From NCBI GenBank assembly GCA_018715445.1, contig DVLP01000336.1:1-18454 (forward strand): a stretch of DNA of 18,454 bases, read 5' to 3'. This stretch comes from Candidatus Avipropionibacterium avicola. GTDB taxonomy: Bacteria > Actinomycetota > Actinomycetes > Propionibacteriales > Propionibacteriaceae. Both the position numbers and the translations under genes were made by a program. Below are positions 6,061-13,931 of this stretch, in pieces. The notes beneath the pieces are model-generated. The model worked only from the letters and a program-made list of their open reading frames with translations. It was not told where the DNA came from and did no database searches. Every line of letters begins with the position of its first letter. The stretch's first letter is position 1.

Positions 6061-7014
6061 ATGGTTGCGACGATGACACGGACGAGGAACACCGAGACCC
6101 TCGACGGGAAGGACGCCGTCGGGCAGTACCTGGACGAGATTGCCCGCACCCCATTGCTCACCGCCGAGGAAGAGGTCGAGCTGGCCAAGACCATCGAGGT
6201 CGGCCTGTACGCCGAGAAGATCAAGTCCGGCGAAGTGACCGCCTCGGAGCGCGGCCGGCGCCGCAAGCGCCCGTCCGCCGACGAACTCGACACGCTCATC
6301 CAGATGGGCCAGGAGGCGCAGCAGCGCTTCGTGACCGCCAACCTGCGTCTGGTGGTTTCGGTGGCCCGCAAGTACGGCCGTTCCCAGATGCCGCTGCTCG
6401 ACCTGGTCCAGGAGGGCAACACCGGCCTGATCCGTGCGGTCGAGAAGTTCGACTACACCAAGGGCTTCAAGTTCTCGACCTACGGCACCTGGTGGGTGCG
6501 CCAGTCGATCAGCCGCGGTGTCGCCCAGCAGGGTCGCATCGTCCGGCTCCCGGTGCACGTCGCCGAGCAGGTCAACCAGGTCGGCGCCATTCGTCGCACC
6601 CTGGAGCGCCGATTGGGCCGTGAGCCGGAGCTGTCCGAGATTGCCGAGGAGATGGGCGTCGACACCGATCGCGTCGTCGACCTGATCCGCTACGGCCGCG
6701 ACCACGTCAGCCTGGACGCCCCGGTCGAGGAGGACGGTGACACAGCCCTGGGTGACCTGATCGCCCGCGAACCCGCTCCGGGCCCGGACGAGATGGTGCT
6801 GGATGCCGAGGAGCGTGCCCGCCTCGACGCCATGCTCGACACCCTCGACGAGCGGTCCGCCGACGTCGTACGGCGTCGCTACGGCCTGCTCGACGGACGT
6901 CAGGCCAAATTGGCCGACATCGGTGCCGTCTGGGGCATCACCGCCGAGCGCGTCCGCCAGATCGAGCGCCACGCCATCGCCAAGCTGCGCGCCCGCGAGG
7001 ACGCCGCCGCCTGA
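6061..7014 (+). CDS. Group 2 (SigB/HrdB-like) sigma-70 factor
   Basis: A 317-residue primary-type sigma factor lacking the long region 1.1 of housekeeping RpoD. Region 1.2 is at 18-46 (DAVGQYLDEIARTPLLTAEEEVELA). The region 2 core is at 90-150, with NLRLVVSVARKYGR, DLVQEGNTGLIRAVEKFDYTKGFKFSTYGTWWVRQSI. Region 3 is around 160-235. The region 4 helix-turn-helix is LADIGAVWGITAERVRQIERHAIAKLR (284-310), which contacts the -35 element. The usual ATWWIRQ is GTWWVRQ here. ATG 6061 is preceded by GAGAGGGG; the frame is open from GTG 5998, but that start has no ribosome binding site and would run through the leader hairpin. Length and missing region 1.1 fit the stationary-phase or stress sigma factors SigB/HrdD of Actinobacteria. 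The exact subtype cannot be set without comparison. Confidence 0.93.
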   Translation: MVATMTRTRNTETLDGKDAVGQYLDEIARTPLLTAEEEVELAKTIEVGLYAEKIKSGEVTASERGRRRKRPSADELDTLIQMGQEAQQRFVTANLRLVVSVARKYGRSQMPLLDLVQEGNTGLIRAVEKFDYTKGFKFSTYGTWWVRQSISRGVAQQGRIVRLPVHVAEQVNQVGAIRRTLERRLGREPELSEIAEEMGVDTDRVVDLIRYGRDHVSLDAPVEEDGDTALGDLIAREPAPGPDEMVLDAEERARLDAMLDTLDERSADVVRRRYGLLDGRQAKLADIGAVWGITAERVRQIERHAIAKLRAREDAAA

Positions 7015-7046
7015 TCGGGTTCAGTCGCCTTATCGAGTTCAGTCGC
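7014..7046. repeat. 18-base tandem duplication across two convergent stop codons
   Basis: ATCG[G/A]GTTCAGTCGC occurs at 7014-7028 and 7032-7046, a period of 18 bases with one mismatch. The first copy begins on the last base of the sigma factor stop codon and the second contains the tesB stop codon (7039-7041). No hairpin terminator is visible between these convergent genes. Confidence 0.7.
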
Positions 7047-7899
7047 GGGGGCGGATCAGGCCCTCCTGGGCCACACTGACGCCGAGCACTCCCCCGCTGA
7101 ACAGCCGGCCGCTCGACAGCCCTCGGCCTCCCGAGGCCGACGGTGAGACCTGGTCGTACAGGATCCACTCGTCGGCCCGGACCGGGCGGTGGAACCACAT
7201 CGCGTGGTCGATGGAGGCCGCCTGCAGCCGGCGTTCACCGATCACCACGCCGTGCGGGACGGTCGAGACCCCGAGCAGGGTCAGGTCCGAGGCGTAGGCC
7301 AGGATCGCCCGATGCAGGCCGGGGTCGTCACCGAGGGCACCCGCGGTGCGGACCCAGGCCTGCGCCCGGGCCGGATGGCGAGCCGGGTCCAGCCGACCGC
7401 CCGGCCGCGAGTCGCCGGCGTAACGCACCTCGAGCGCGCCCCACTCCCGCTCCCACACCTGCGACGGCCGCCCGGAGAGCTGCTGCAGCACCTCGCCCAG
7501 TGGCGGACAGTCCTGCGGCTCCGGCACGTCGGCCGGGGCCACATCAGCATGGTCGAAGCCTTCCTCGACCCGCTGGCAGGAGGCGGTCAGATAGAAGATC
7601 ACCTTCCCGTGCTGGCGCGCCTCCACCCGCCGGAACGAGAACGAGCCGCCGTCACGGATGGTCTGGACGTCGTACAGGATCGGGGCGTCGGTGCTGCCCG
7701 GCAGGATGAAGTAGGCGTGCAGCGAGTGCGGTGGTCGGTCCTCGGGCACGGTCCGGGTGGCGGCCAGCAGGGCCTGGGCCAACACCTGCCCGCCGAAGGC
7801 CCGCTGCAAGGTGGTGTCGGGTTGGCGTCCCCGATAGAGGCCGATCTCCAGTTCCTCGAGCTCCATCAGGCTCACCAGTTCGTCCAGTGACTGCGGCAT
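7039..7899 (-). CDS. tesB: Acyl-CoA thioesterase II (TesB family)
   Basis: A 286-residue double-hotdog thioesterase that hydrolyses acyl-CoA to free fatty acid and CoA. The first hotdog has QRAFGGQVLAQAL.AA (32-47), HSLHAYF..PGS.D.PI.Y.V...RDG.SFS.RRV.A.Q (58-96) and I[FY]....SCQ. The second has ASIDHAMWFHRP....EW.LYDQ.SPSAS..RG (228-260) and VSVAQEGLIRP (274-284). Asp231 and Gln278 occupy the positions of the catalytic Asp and Gln of the E. coli enzyme. The length matches the usual 285-300. ATG 7897-7899 has a strong GAGGAGG upstream, which rejects the longer open frame to 8073 inside the PAC2 gene. It is the last gene of the minus-strand cluster, 40 bases after the PAC2 gene, and convergent with the sigma factor gene. 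Confidence 0.95.
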   Translation of the reverse strand: MPQSLDELVSLMELEELEIGLYRGRQPDTTLQRAFGGQVLAQALLAATRTVPEDRPPHSLHAYFILPGSTDAPILYDVQTIRDGGSFSFRRVEARQHGKVIFYLTASCQRVEEGFDHADVAPADVPEPQDCPPLGEVLQQLSGRPSQVWEREWGALEVRYAGDSRPGGRLDPARHPARAQAWVRTAGALGDDPGLHRAILAYASDLTLLGVSTVPHGVVIGERRLQAASIDHAMWFHRPVRADEWILYDQVSPSASGGRGLSSGRLFSGGVLGVSVAQEGLIRPRD

Positions 7900-7936
7900 C
7901 CTCGTCCTCCTCGGTGGTTCCGGCGCGGAATCGGGT

Positions 7937-7955
7937 CCCTCAGAATCCCTGAGGG
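7937..7955 (-). terminator. Stem-loop over the PAC2 stop codon
   Basis: CCCTCAG (7937-7943), 5-base loop, CTGAGGG (7949-7955): a perfect 7-bp stem that includes the stop codon of the PAC2 gene. It could act as a weak terminator or a processing/attenuation point between this gene and tesB. There is no T tract, so the evidence is only structural. Confidence 0.35.
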
Positions 7956-8860
7956 TCGTCGTCGCTGCCCCGGTTGCGCAGGAACCGCTCGAACTCGGCG
8001 CCGATCTCGTCGGCGCTGGGCAGGTCGGCGTCGCGCTCCATGAATGCGTCGTACTGGCGCTCCAGCTCGGCAACGACCCGCTGGACCTCCTCGGACTGCT
8101 GGGCCTCGTTCTCGATCTCGGTCAAGGTGGTGGCCATCGCCGGACGCAGCTCGTCGATCGGCAGGGCCAGTCCGCTCACCAGCGCGATCGACTCCATCGC
8201 CGCCACCGCGGCCGAGGGGAACCTCGACTGCGCGATGTAGTGCGGGACGTGGACCGCGAACCCGTGCGCCGCCCGGTCCTGCTCCCCGAGGCGGAACTCC
8301 AGCAGCGCTGACAGGCTGGCCGGGATCTCGACCCGGTCGATCCAGGCCCGCTGATCACCGATCAGCTCGGGATCGGTGCCGTGCACGGTCATGGTGATCG
8401 GGCGGGTGTGCGGCACCGCCATCGGCACCCCGTGTGCCGAGACGGTCAGACGGACGTCGAAGCGTTCGACCAGGTGCTGCAGGCCCGACAGCATCAGCTC
8501 CCACCGGGCATCGGGCTCCGGCCCGGCCAGCAGCAGGAACTCCTCGCCGTGACCGTCACGCACCTTGTGCAGCACGATCGAGATGTCCTCGGCCGCAGTG
8601 AACCGATCGGTGTCGAAGGTGATCAACGGCCGGCGGCTGCGGTAGTCGTGGACCTGGTCGTGGTCGAAGACCACCAGTGGCTCGTGCTCGCAGTGCTCCA
8701 GTACCGTCTCGGAGATCGTCTTGATCACCTGGCCGCCGTCGACGAAACCGTCCAGCAGGTTCAGCAACACGGGTCGATGACCGGTCAGGCTCTCGGCGAC
8801 CGACTCGTTGACCGTGAACAGTGGCGGAGTGCCCGGGGTGAACGGTTCAGATGCGGCCAT
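7940..8860 (-). CDS. PAC2-family protein (proteasome assembly chaperone-like)
   Basis: A 306-residue PAC2-domain protein of the type widespread in Actinobacteria. The N-terminal half shows RPVLLNLLDGFVDGGQVIKTISETVLE, then VVFDHDQVHDYRSRRP and LLLAGPEPDARWE, the alternating strands and turn of the PAC2 core. The middle has VSAHGVPMAVPHTRP.T.T.HG and FAVHVPHYIAQS.FP.AA.A..E. The C-terminus (about 245-300) is charged and likely coiled-coil. No enzyme activity is known; in eukaryotes PAC2 helps assemble the 20S proteasome, while the bacterial role is open. I chose ATG 8858-8860. GTG 8866 and TTG 8872 in the same frame are possible, and none has a good Shine-Dalgarno site. It begins 15 bases after hrpA ends, so it is probably co-transcribed with it. 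Confidence 0.88.
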   Translation of the reverse strand: MAASEPFTPGTPPLFTVNESVAESLTGHRPVLLNLLDGFVDGGQVIKTISETVLEHCEHEPLVVFDHDQVHDYRSRRPLITFDTDRFTAAEDISIVLHKVRDGHGEEFLLLAGPEPDARWELMLSGLQHLVERFDVRLTVSAHGVPMAVPHTRPITMTVHGTDPELIGDQRAWIDRVEIPASLSALLEFRLGEQDRAAHGFAVHVPHYIAQSRFPSAAVAAMESIALVSGLALPIDELRPAMATTLTEIENEAQQSEEVQRVVAELERQYDAFMERDADLPSADEIGAEFERFLRNRGSDDDPQGF

Positions 8861-8875
8861 GGGCACATCCAACCA

Positions 8876-11800
8876 TCACGGCGAAACGAGCGCACGACGG
8901 GCATCGGCGATCGCATTCATCACCCGCTTGACCGAGACCGGCCCGCGGGTCCCCAGCCGCTGGGCGAACAGCGAGACCCGCAGCTCCTCGATCAGCCAGC
9001 CGATGGCCGCGACCTGGTCGGGCAGCGGACCCTCGGGCACCGCGGCGCACAGTTCGGCGTAGGCGTCCTCGACATCCAGCACCTGGTCGAGTCGCGCCCG
9101 GTCCTTGGCCGGGCTGGCCGCCAGCACGGCGATCCGTTCGGCCACCGCCCGCAGGTAGCGCGGATACTGCTCGATCTGTTCGTACGGCGTCGCCGCCACG
9201 AACCCGGCGAACACCAGGTTCGTCAGCTGTTCGTCCAGGTCCGCCCGGGCGTCCCGGTCACCGACCCGGGTCAGGGCCGTACGGACCTCGGCGTGCAGCC
9301 GCAGGGTCTCGGCCACCAGCCCCACGATGCGCAGCATCCGATCCGCGTTCTCGGCACGGACCCGATCACACAGCGCGGTGAACTCCTCGCGGGTCCGCAC
9401 CGAGCGAGGCGGCCGATCGACCAGGCTGCCGACCGAGGCCAGTCGGGCATCGGCGAGCAGCTCGGGGACCGTCGGGTACGGTCCACCGGCCAGGGCAAGC
9501 TTGTCGGCGGTGGACAACCGGGTCACGACCCACTTGGTCGGATCGGGGGTGGTGAGCAGCACCAGGCGACGCAGCCCGGACCGGGCGGCCGCCTCGGCGC
9601 GAGCGGGCGAGTCGTGCACGACCAGACCGACCGTGCTGCCCTCGTCGACCAGACCCGGATGCCCCACCGCGGCCGGCCCCTTGCCCCGCTGCAACGACAC
9701 CGTCTCGGCGATCGTGTCGAACTGCCAGTCGCTCGCCCCGGACTTGGTGATGGTCCGTGCCGTACGGCTGAGGGTGGCGGTCAGCCGGGACCGCAGTCGG
9801 GTGCGCAGTTCGGCGAGGTCCTTGCCCTCGGCCACCACCCGGTCCCGGTCGGTCACCACGAAACCGACCCGCAGGTGCTCGGCCAGCTTGTCCGGGTCGA
9901 AGCCGATCTGCCCGCCCGAGCGGGGAGGCTGGCCGGTGAGCGCGGTGAGGGCGCGGTCCAGACCCTCGGGCAGCGAGAGCTCGTCGGGGCCCAGGCCGTT
10001 CTCGGCCAGCCAGCGCAGGGCCGTGCGAGCATGGTCGGGCGCCGGGACGTACTGCGTGCGCACCGCCTTCGGCAGCGAGCGGATCAGCTCGGTGACCAGT
10101 TCGGTGCGCAGCCCGGGGACGTTCCAGGTGAACGGGGCCGCCGGCACCTGGTTCAACAGGGTCAGGGGCACGCTCACCCGTACCCCGTCGTGGCCCGAGC
10201 CCGGGTCGAAGGTGTAGTCCAGGGCGAGCTCCAGCGGGCGTCCGTCCTCACCGGCCACCACCCAGTGGTCGGGGAAGTCGTCGCCGGCGGTGACGGCCTC
10301 GTCGTGGATCAGTTGCTCGAGGCTGAGGTCCAGCAGGTGCGGATCGGTCTGCGAGGCCTTCTTCCACCAGGTGTCGAAGTGGGCCGCCGAGACCACCTCC
10401 GAGCCGATCCTCGCGTCGTAGAAGGAAAAGATCGTCTCGTCGTCGACGGCGATGTCACGACGGCGGGCCCGCTCCTCGAGCTCGGCGGCCTGCTCGCGCA
10501 CCTCGACGTTGTGCTGCCAGAACCGGTGACGGGTGCGCCAGTCCCCCTCGACCAGGGCCGAGCGGATGAAGATCTCGCGCGCTTCCTCCGGGTTCACCTT
10601 GGCGTAGTTCACCGGGCGACGCGCGATGATCGGGACGCCGTACAGGCTGACCGTCTCGTAGGCCATCACGGACTGGCGTCGTGACGACCAGTGCGGTTCG
10701 GCGTACTGGCGGCGCAGCAGGTGCTGACCGACCTGTTCGATCCACTCGGCCTCGATCCCGGTCACGGTGCGCGCCCACAGCCGTGAGGTCTCGACCAGTT
10801 CACCGGCCATCACCAGCGGCGGTGGGTTGCGCGAGACGCTCGAGCCGGGCTGGATCGCGAACCGCGCTCCCCTGGCCCCGAGGTACTCCCGCAACGGCCG
10901 GCGACGATTCTGCTTGCCCCGTTGGCGTTGCGCCTTGTCCTCGGCGCGCAGGTCGGCCAACCCGACCTGGGAGAGCAAGCCGGACAGCAGGGCGGTGTGG
11001 ATGGTGTCGGGATCGGCCCGGCGCCGATTGCGCTCCATCTTCAGCTCGCGGGTGATGGTGCGCAGCTGGGTGTGCAGGTCCTGCCACTCCCGGATCCGCA
11101 GGAAGTGCAGGAACTCGTCACGACACATGCGACGGAAGCCGTTGCCTGACAGGGCTGCCTGCTGTTCACCGAGGTGGTCCCACAGTCGCAGCCAGGCGAT
11201 GAAGTCGCTGCCGTCGGGCACGGTCTCCTCGTCGTCACCGGCCATCGGTGCCCAGAACCGTCGGTGCAGTGCATCGGCCTGTTCGGTCCGCTCCGAGGGA
11301 CGTTCCCGTGGGTCCTGCACGCTCATCCCGGCCACGATCACCATCACCTCGGCCAGGCAGTGCAGCCGGTCGGCCTCGACCAGCATCCGCCCCATCCTCG
11401 GGTCGAGCGGGATCCGGGCGAGCTGGCGTCCGACACCGGTCAGGCGTACCGGTCCCTTGCCGGGGCGGACCGCACCCAGCTCCTCCAGGAGCCGAAGCCC
11501 GTCACGGATCTGGGCGGTGTCAGGCGCCTCGACGAAGGGGAACCGGGCGATGTCGCCCAACCGGGCCTGGGCCATCTGCAGGATCACCGAGGCCAGGTTG
11601 GTGCGCAGGATCTCGGGTTCGGTGAACTCCGGCCGGGTCTCGAAGTCCTCCTTCTCGTACAGCCGGATCGCGACACCGGGAGCGGTACGCCCGCACCGCC
11701 CGGACCGCTGGTTCGCCGAGGCCTGCGAGATCGGCTCGATCGGCAGGCGCTGCACCTTGGTGCGGGCCGAGTAGCGCGAGATCCGCGCCGTCCCGACATC

Positions 11801-12676
11801 CACCACGTAACGGATCCCGGGGACCGTCAGCGAGGTCTCGGCGACGTTGGTGGACAGCACCACCCGCCGCCCCGAGTGCCGGGCGAACACCTTGTGCTGT
11901 TCGGCGGCCGAGAGCCTCGCGTACAACGGCAGGATCTCGGTGTGGGCCAGCTTCAGCTCCTGCAGGGCGGTCTGGGTGTCGCGGATCTCTCGTTCACCGG
12001 AGAGGAAGACCAGCACGTCGCCCCACTCGGGCTCGGTGAGCAGCTCGGTGACCGCGTCACAGATCGCGCCCACCTGGTCAGCCTCGGGGTCCACCGGTCG
12101 GTAGCGCACCTCGACCGGGTAGGTCCGACCCGAGACCTCGATGATCGGGGCTTCGTCGAAGTGTTCGGAGAAGCGTGCGGTGTCGATGGTCGCCGAGGTG
12201 ATGATCACCCGCAGGTCGTCGCGGCGGGCCACCAACTGCTTCAGGTAGCCGAGCAGGAAGTCGATGTTGAGGCTGCGCTCGTGGGCCTCGTCGATGATGA
12301 TCGTGTCGTAGCGGCGCAGGTCGCGATCGAAACCGATCTCGTTGAGCAGGACGCCGTCGGTCATCACCTTGAGCTTGGTGTCGCGACTGGCCTTGGTGGT
12401 GAAGCGGACCTGATAGCCGACCAGGTCGCCCAGGTCGGTGCCCAACTCCTCGGCGACCCGCTCGGCCACGCTGCGTGCAGCGATCCGGCGAGGCTGCGTG
12501 TGGGCGATGCGTTCGCGTCCCAGTTGCAGGCAGATCTTCGGCAGCTGGGTGGTCTTGCCCGACCCTGTCTCCCCGGCGACCACGACGACCGGGTGGTCAC
12601 GGATCGCCTCGGCGAGGTCGTCGACGCGTGCCGTGATCGGCAGGGACTCGTCGAAGTGGATGGCGGGCGCGGACAC
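8876..12676 (-). CDS. hrpA: ATP-dependent RNA helicase HrpA
   Basis: A 1266-residue DEAH-box helicase, the normal length for HrpA (about 1300). Walker A is GETGSGKT (35-42). The QPRRIAARSVAERVAEELG segment (61-79) is motif Ia. The DEAH box is at 129-132 in IIIDEAHERSLN, and SAT is at 161-163. Motif V is LSTNVAETSLTVPGI (274-288) and motif VI is QRSGRCGR (323-330). The large C-terminal part carries the HA2, OB-fold and DUF3418-type regions of bacterial HrpA. HrpA is involved in RNA processing and in resolving stalled ribosomes in E. coli. The start is GTG 12674-12676, the only start that keeps the N-terminus before Walker A at family length. It has no Shine-Dalgarno sequence, but a TAGACT lies seven bases upstream (12684-12689), suggesting a leaderless transcript in addition to read-through from the NRAMP gene 22 bases upstream. 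Confidence 0.97.
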   Translation of the reverse strand: MSAPAIHFDESLPITARVDDLAEAIRDHPVVVVAGETGSGKTTQLPKICLQLGRERIAHTQPRRIAARSVAERVAEELGTDLGDLVGYQVRFTTKASRDTKLKVMTDGVLLNEIGFDRDLRRYDTIIIDEAHERSLNIDFLLGYLKQLVARRDDLRVIITSATIDTARFSEHFDEAPIIEVSGRTYPVEVRYRPVDPEADQVGAICDAVTELLTEPEWGDVLVFLSGEREIRDTQTALQELKLAHTEILPLYARLSAAEQHKVFARHSGRRVVLSTNVAETSLTVPGIRYVVDVGTARISRYSARTKVQRLPIEPISQASANQRSGRCGRTAPGVAIRLYEKEDFETRPEFTEPEILRTNLASVILQMAQARLGDIARFPFVEAPDTAQIRDGLRLLEELGAVRPGKGPVRLTGVGRQLARIPLDPRMGRMLVEADRLHCLAEVMVIVAGMSVQDPRERPSERTEQADALHRRFWAPMAGDDEETVPDGSDFIAWLRLWDHLGEQQAALSGNGFRRMCRDEFLHFLRIREWQDLHTQLRTITRELKMERNRRRADPDTIHTALLSGLLSQVGLADLRAEDKAQRQRGKQNRRRPLREYLGARGARFAIQPGSSVSRNPPPLVMAGELVETSRLWARTVTGIEAEWIEQVGQHLLRRQYAEPHWSSRRQSVMAYETVSLYGVPIIARRPVNYAKVNPEEAREIFIRSALVEGDWRTRHRFWQHNVEVREQAAELEERARRRDIAVDDETIFSFYDARIGSEVVSAAHFDTWWKKASQTDPHLLDLSLEQLIHDEAVTAGDDFPDHWVVAGEDGRPLELALDYTFDPGSGHDGVRVSVPLTLLNQVPAAPFTWNVPGLRTELVTELIRSLPKAVRTQYVPAPDHARTALRWLAENGLGPDELSLPEGLDRALTALTGQPPRSGGQIGFDPDKLAEHLRVGFVVTDRDRVVAEGKDLAELRTRLRSRLTATLSRTARTITKSGASDWQFDTIAETVSLQRGKGPAAVGHPGLVDEGSTVGLVVHDSPARAEAAARSGLRRLVLLTTPDPTKWVVTRLSTADKLALAGGPYPTVPELLADARLASVGSLVDRPPRSVRTREEFTALCDRVRAENADRMLRIVGLVAETLRLHAEVRTALTRVGDRDARADLDEQLTNLVFAGFVAATPYEQIEQYPRYLRAVAERIAVLAASPAKDRARLDQVLDVEDAYAELCAAVPEGPLPDQVAAIGWLIEELRVSLFAQRLGTRGPVSVKRVMNAIADARRALVSP

Positions 12677-12683
12677 CCGCCGC

Positions 12684-12689
12684 AGTCTA
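12684..12689 (-). promoter_or_regulatory. Candidate -10 element for hrpA
   Basis: TAGACT on the minus strand (TANNNT match) lies seven bases before the SD-less GTG start of hrpA, the spacing expected for a leaderless transcript. No convincing -35 is seen, and the site sits in the 22-base gap after the NRAMP-like gene. Confidence 0.35.
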
Positions 12690-12698
12690 GTGCGCGAC

Positions 12699-13931
12699 TC
12701 AGGACAGGAAGTTGACCAGGTACGTCACGGCCAGGCCGAGCAGGAAGCACAGCCCGACGATCGACAGCACCAACTGTGCGACCCCGATCCGCAGACCGCC
12801 CCGGTCACGGTGCCGGGCGAGGTAGACCATCACCACCCCGATCAGCGGGACGGCCACGATCGTCACGGCCTGGGCGGTGATGATCAACTGCAGCGGGATG
12901 CCGCCGAAGACGATCGCCACGATGCCGCCGAGGACGATCACCAGCGAGATCCCCAGCTTGACCGGGACCGATCCCAGCCCGCCGGCCTCCTTCTTCGCCA
13001 ACGACGCCAACATTGTGCCGCCGATCGAGGAGTTGCCGATCAGGGAGGAGAAGGCGGCGGCCCACAGTCCGATCGCGAACAGCACGGCCGCCCAGGCGCC
13101 GATCGGCTGCAGGATCTGGGCCAGCGCAGCCGGTGAGCTGACCTGCACCCCGGCCGGCTGCAGGACGGCGGCCGCGGCGATCATGATGACCGCCGAGAGC
13201 CCGCCCAGGATCAATGTGCCCAGCACGGCGTCGCGGCGCGCCACGGCGTAGTCGGCCGCGGTCCAGCCCTTCTCACGCACCAGTTGGATCTGGTAGAGCG
13301 CTCCCACCACCGAGAAGGCGGTCGCCGCCAAGCCGACCACCAGCGTGGTCGAGCCGTCCGGCAGTGACGGCACCAGGCCACGGACGGCAGCGCCCATGTC
13401 CGGCTGGCTCACCACCACGGTGACCGCCATCGCGACCAACATGATCACGATCACCGCGATCATGATCTTCTCCAACACCGGATAGAGCTTCGGCAGCCAC
13501 ACCACGCCGAGCCCGATCAGGGTGAACCCGCCGGCCCACCAGCGGGCCCCGCCGCCGAAGAGCAGCGAGCCGGCCGCCCCGGTGCCGGCCGAGTTGCCGG
13601 CCTGGAAGGACGAGACCACCAGGAAGGAGCCGATCCCGACCAGCACGGCGACCACGCCACTGCAGCGGCGCGCCACCGTGGCGAGGATCCCGCGGTCGGT
13701 GCTCAGCCCGATCCGTACGCCGAGGTCGACGAAGCACAACATCAGGACCGTGGCGATGACCGGCACCCAGAGCAGCTGGTAGCCGAACTGGGCACCCATC
13801 GAGCTTGCCGTGGTGATCGAGCCCGGCCCGAACACCAGCGCGGCGGTGATGAAGGCCGGACCGATCGCCCCGAAGATCCCGCCCCGTCGTCGCGGGGCGG
13901 TCTCCTGCTCGCTCACACCTGACTCGCTCAC
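12699..13931 (-). CDS. NRAMP-family transporter lacking the DPGN metal site
   Basis: A 410-residue membrane protein with about 11 helices and the NRAMP/SLC11 layout: IGPAFITAALVF (TM1), GAQFGYQLLWV (46-56), and a paired TM6 region. Classical members use Asp and Asn of DPGN in TM1 and a Met in TM6 (A-x-x-MPHN) to bind Mn(II) or Fe(II). Here residues 35-38 are GPGS, and TM6 (about 201-220) reads FSVVGALYQIQLVRE, so all three ligands are absent. The substrate may therefore differ; other NRAMP-related clades are known to carry different ions. GTG 13929-13931 overlaps the stop of the upstream TY-Chap-like gene as GTGA, which supports it over GTG six codons later. hrpA begins 22 bases downstream. 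Family membership is firm, the substrate is not. Confidence 0.85.
   Translation of the reverse strand: MSESGVSEQETAPRRRGGIFGAIGPAFITAALVFGPGSITTASSMGAQFGYQLLWVPVIATVLMLCFVDLGVRIGLSTDRGILATVARRCSGVVAVLVGIGSFLVVSSFQAGNSAGTGAAGSLLFGGGARWWAGGFTLIGLGVVWLPKLYPVLEKIMIAVIVIMLVAMAVTVVVSQPDMGAAVRGLVPSLPDGSTTLVVGLAATAFSVVGALYQIQLVREKGWTAADYAVARRDAVLGTLILGGLSAVIMIAAAAVLQPAGVQVSSPAALAQILQPIGAWAAVLFAIGLWAAAFSSLIGNSSIGGTMLASLAKKEAGGLGSVPVKLGISLVIVLGGIVAIVFGGIPLQLIITAQAVTIVAVPLIGVVMVYLARHRDRGGLRIGVAQLVLSIVGLCFLLGLAVTYLVNFLS

Noticed and set aside
8381..10684. A 767-codon open frame on the plus strand
   Set aside because: It lies wholly antisense to the PAC2 and hrpA genes and its Gly/Gln/His/Arg-rich translation resembles no protein family; a GC-rich shadow frame.
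11174..12715. A 513-codon open frame on the plus strand
   Set aside because: Antisense shadow of the hrpA motor domain; the motifs are all on the minus strand.
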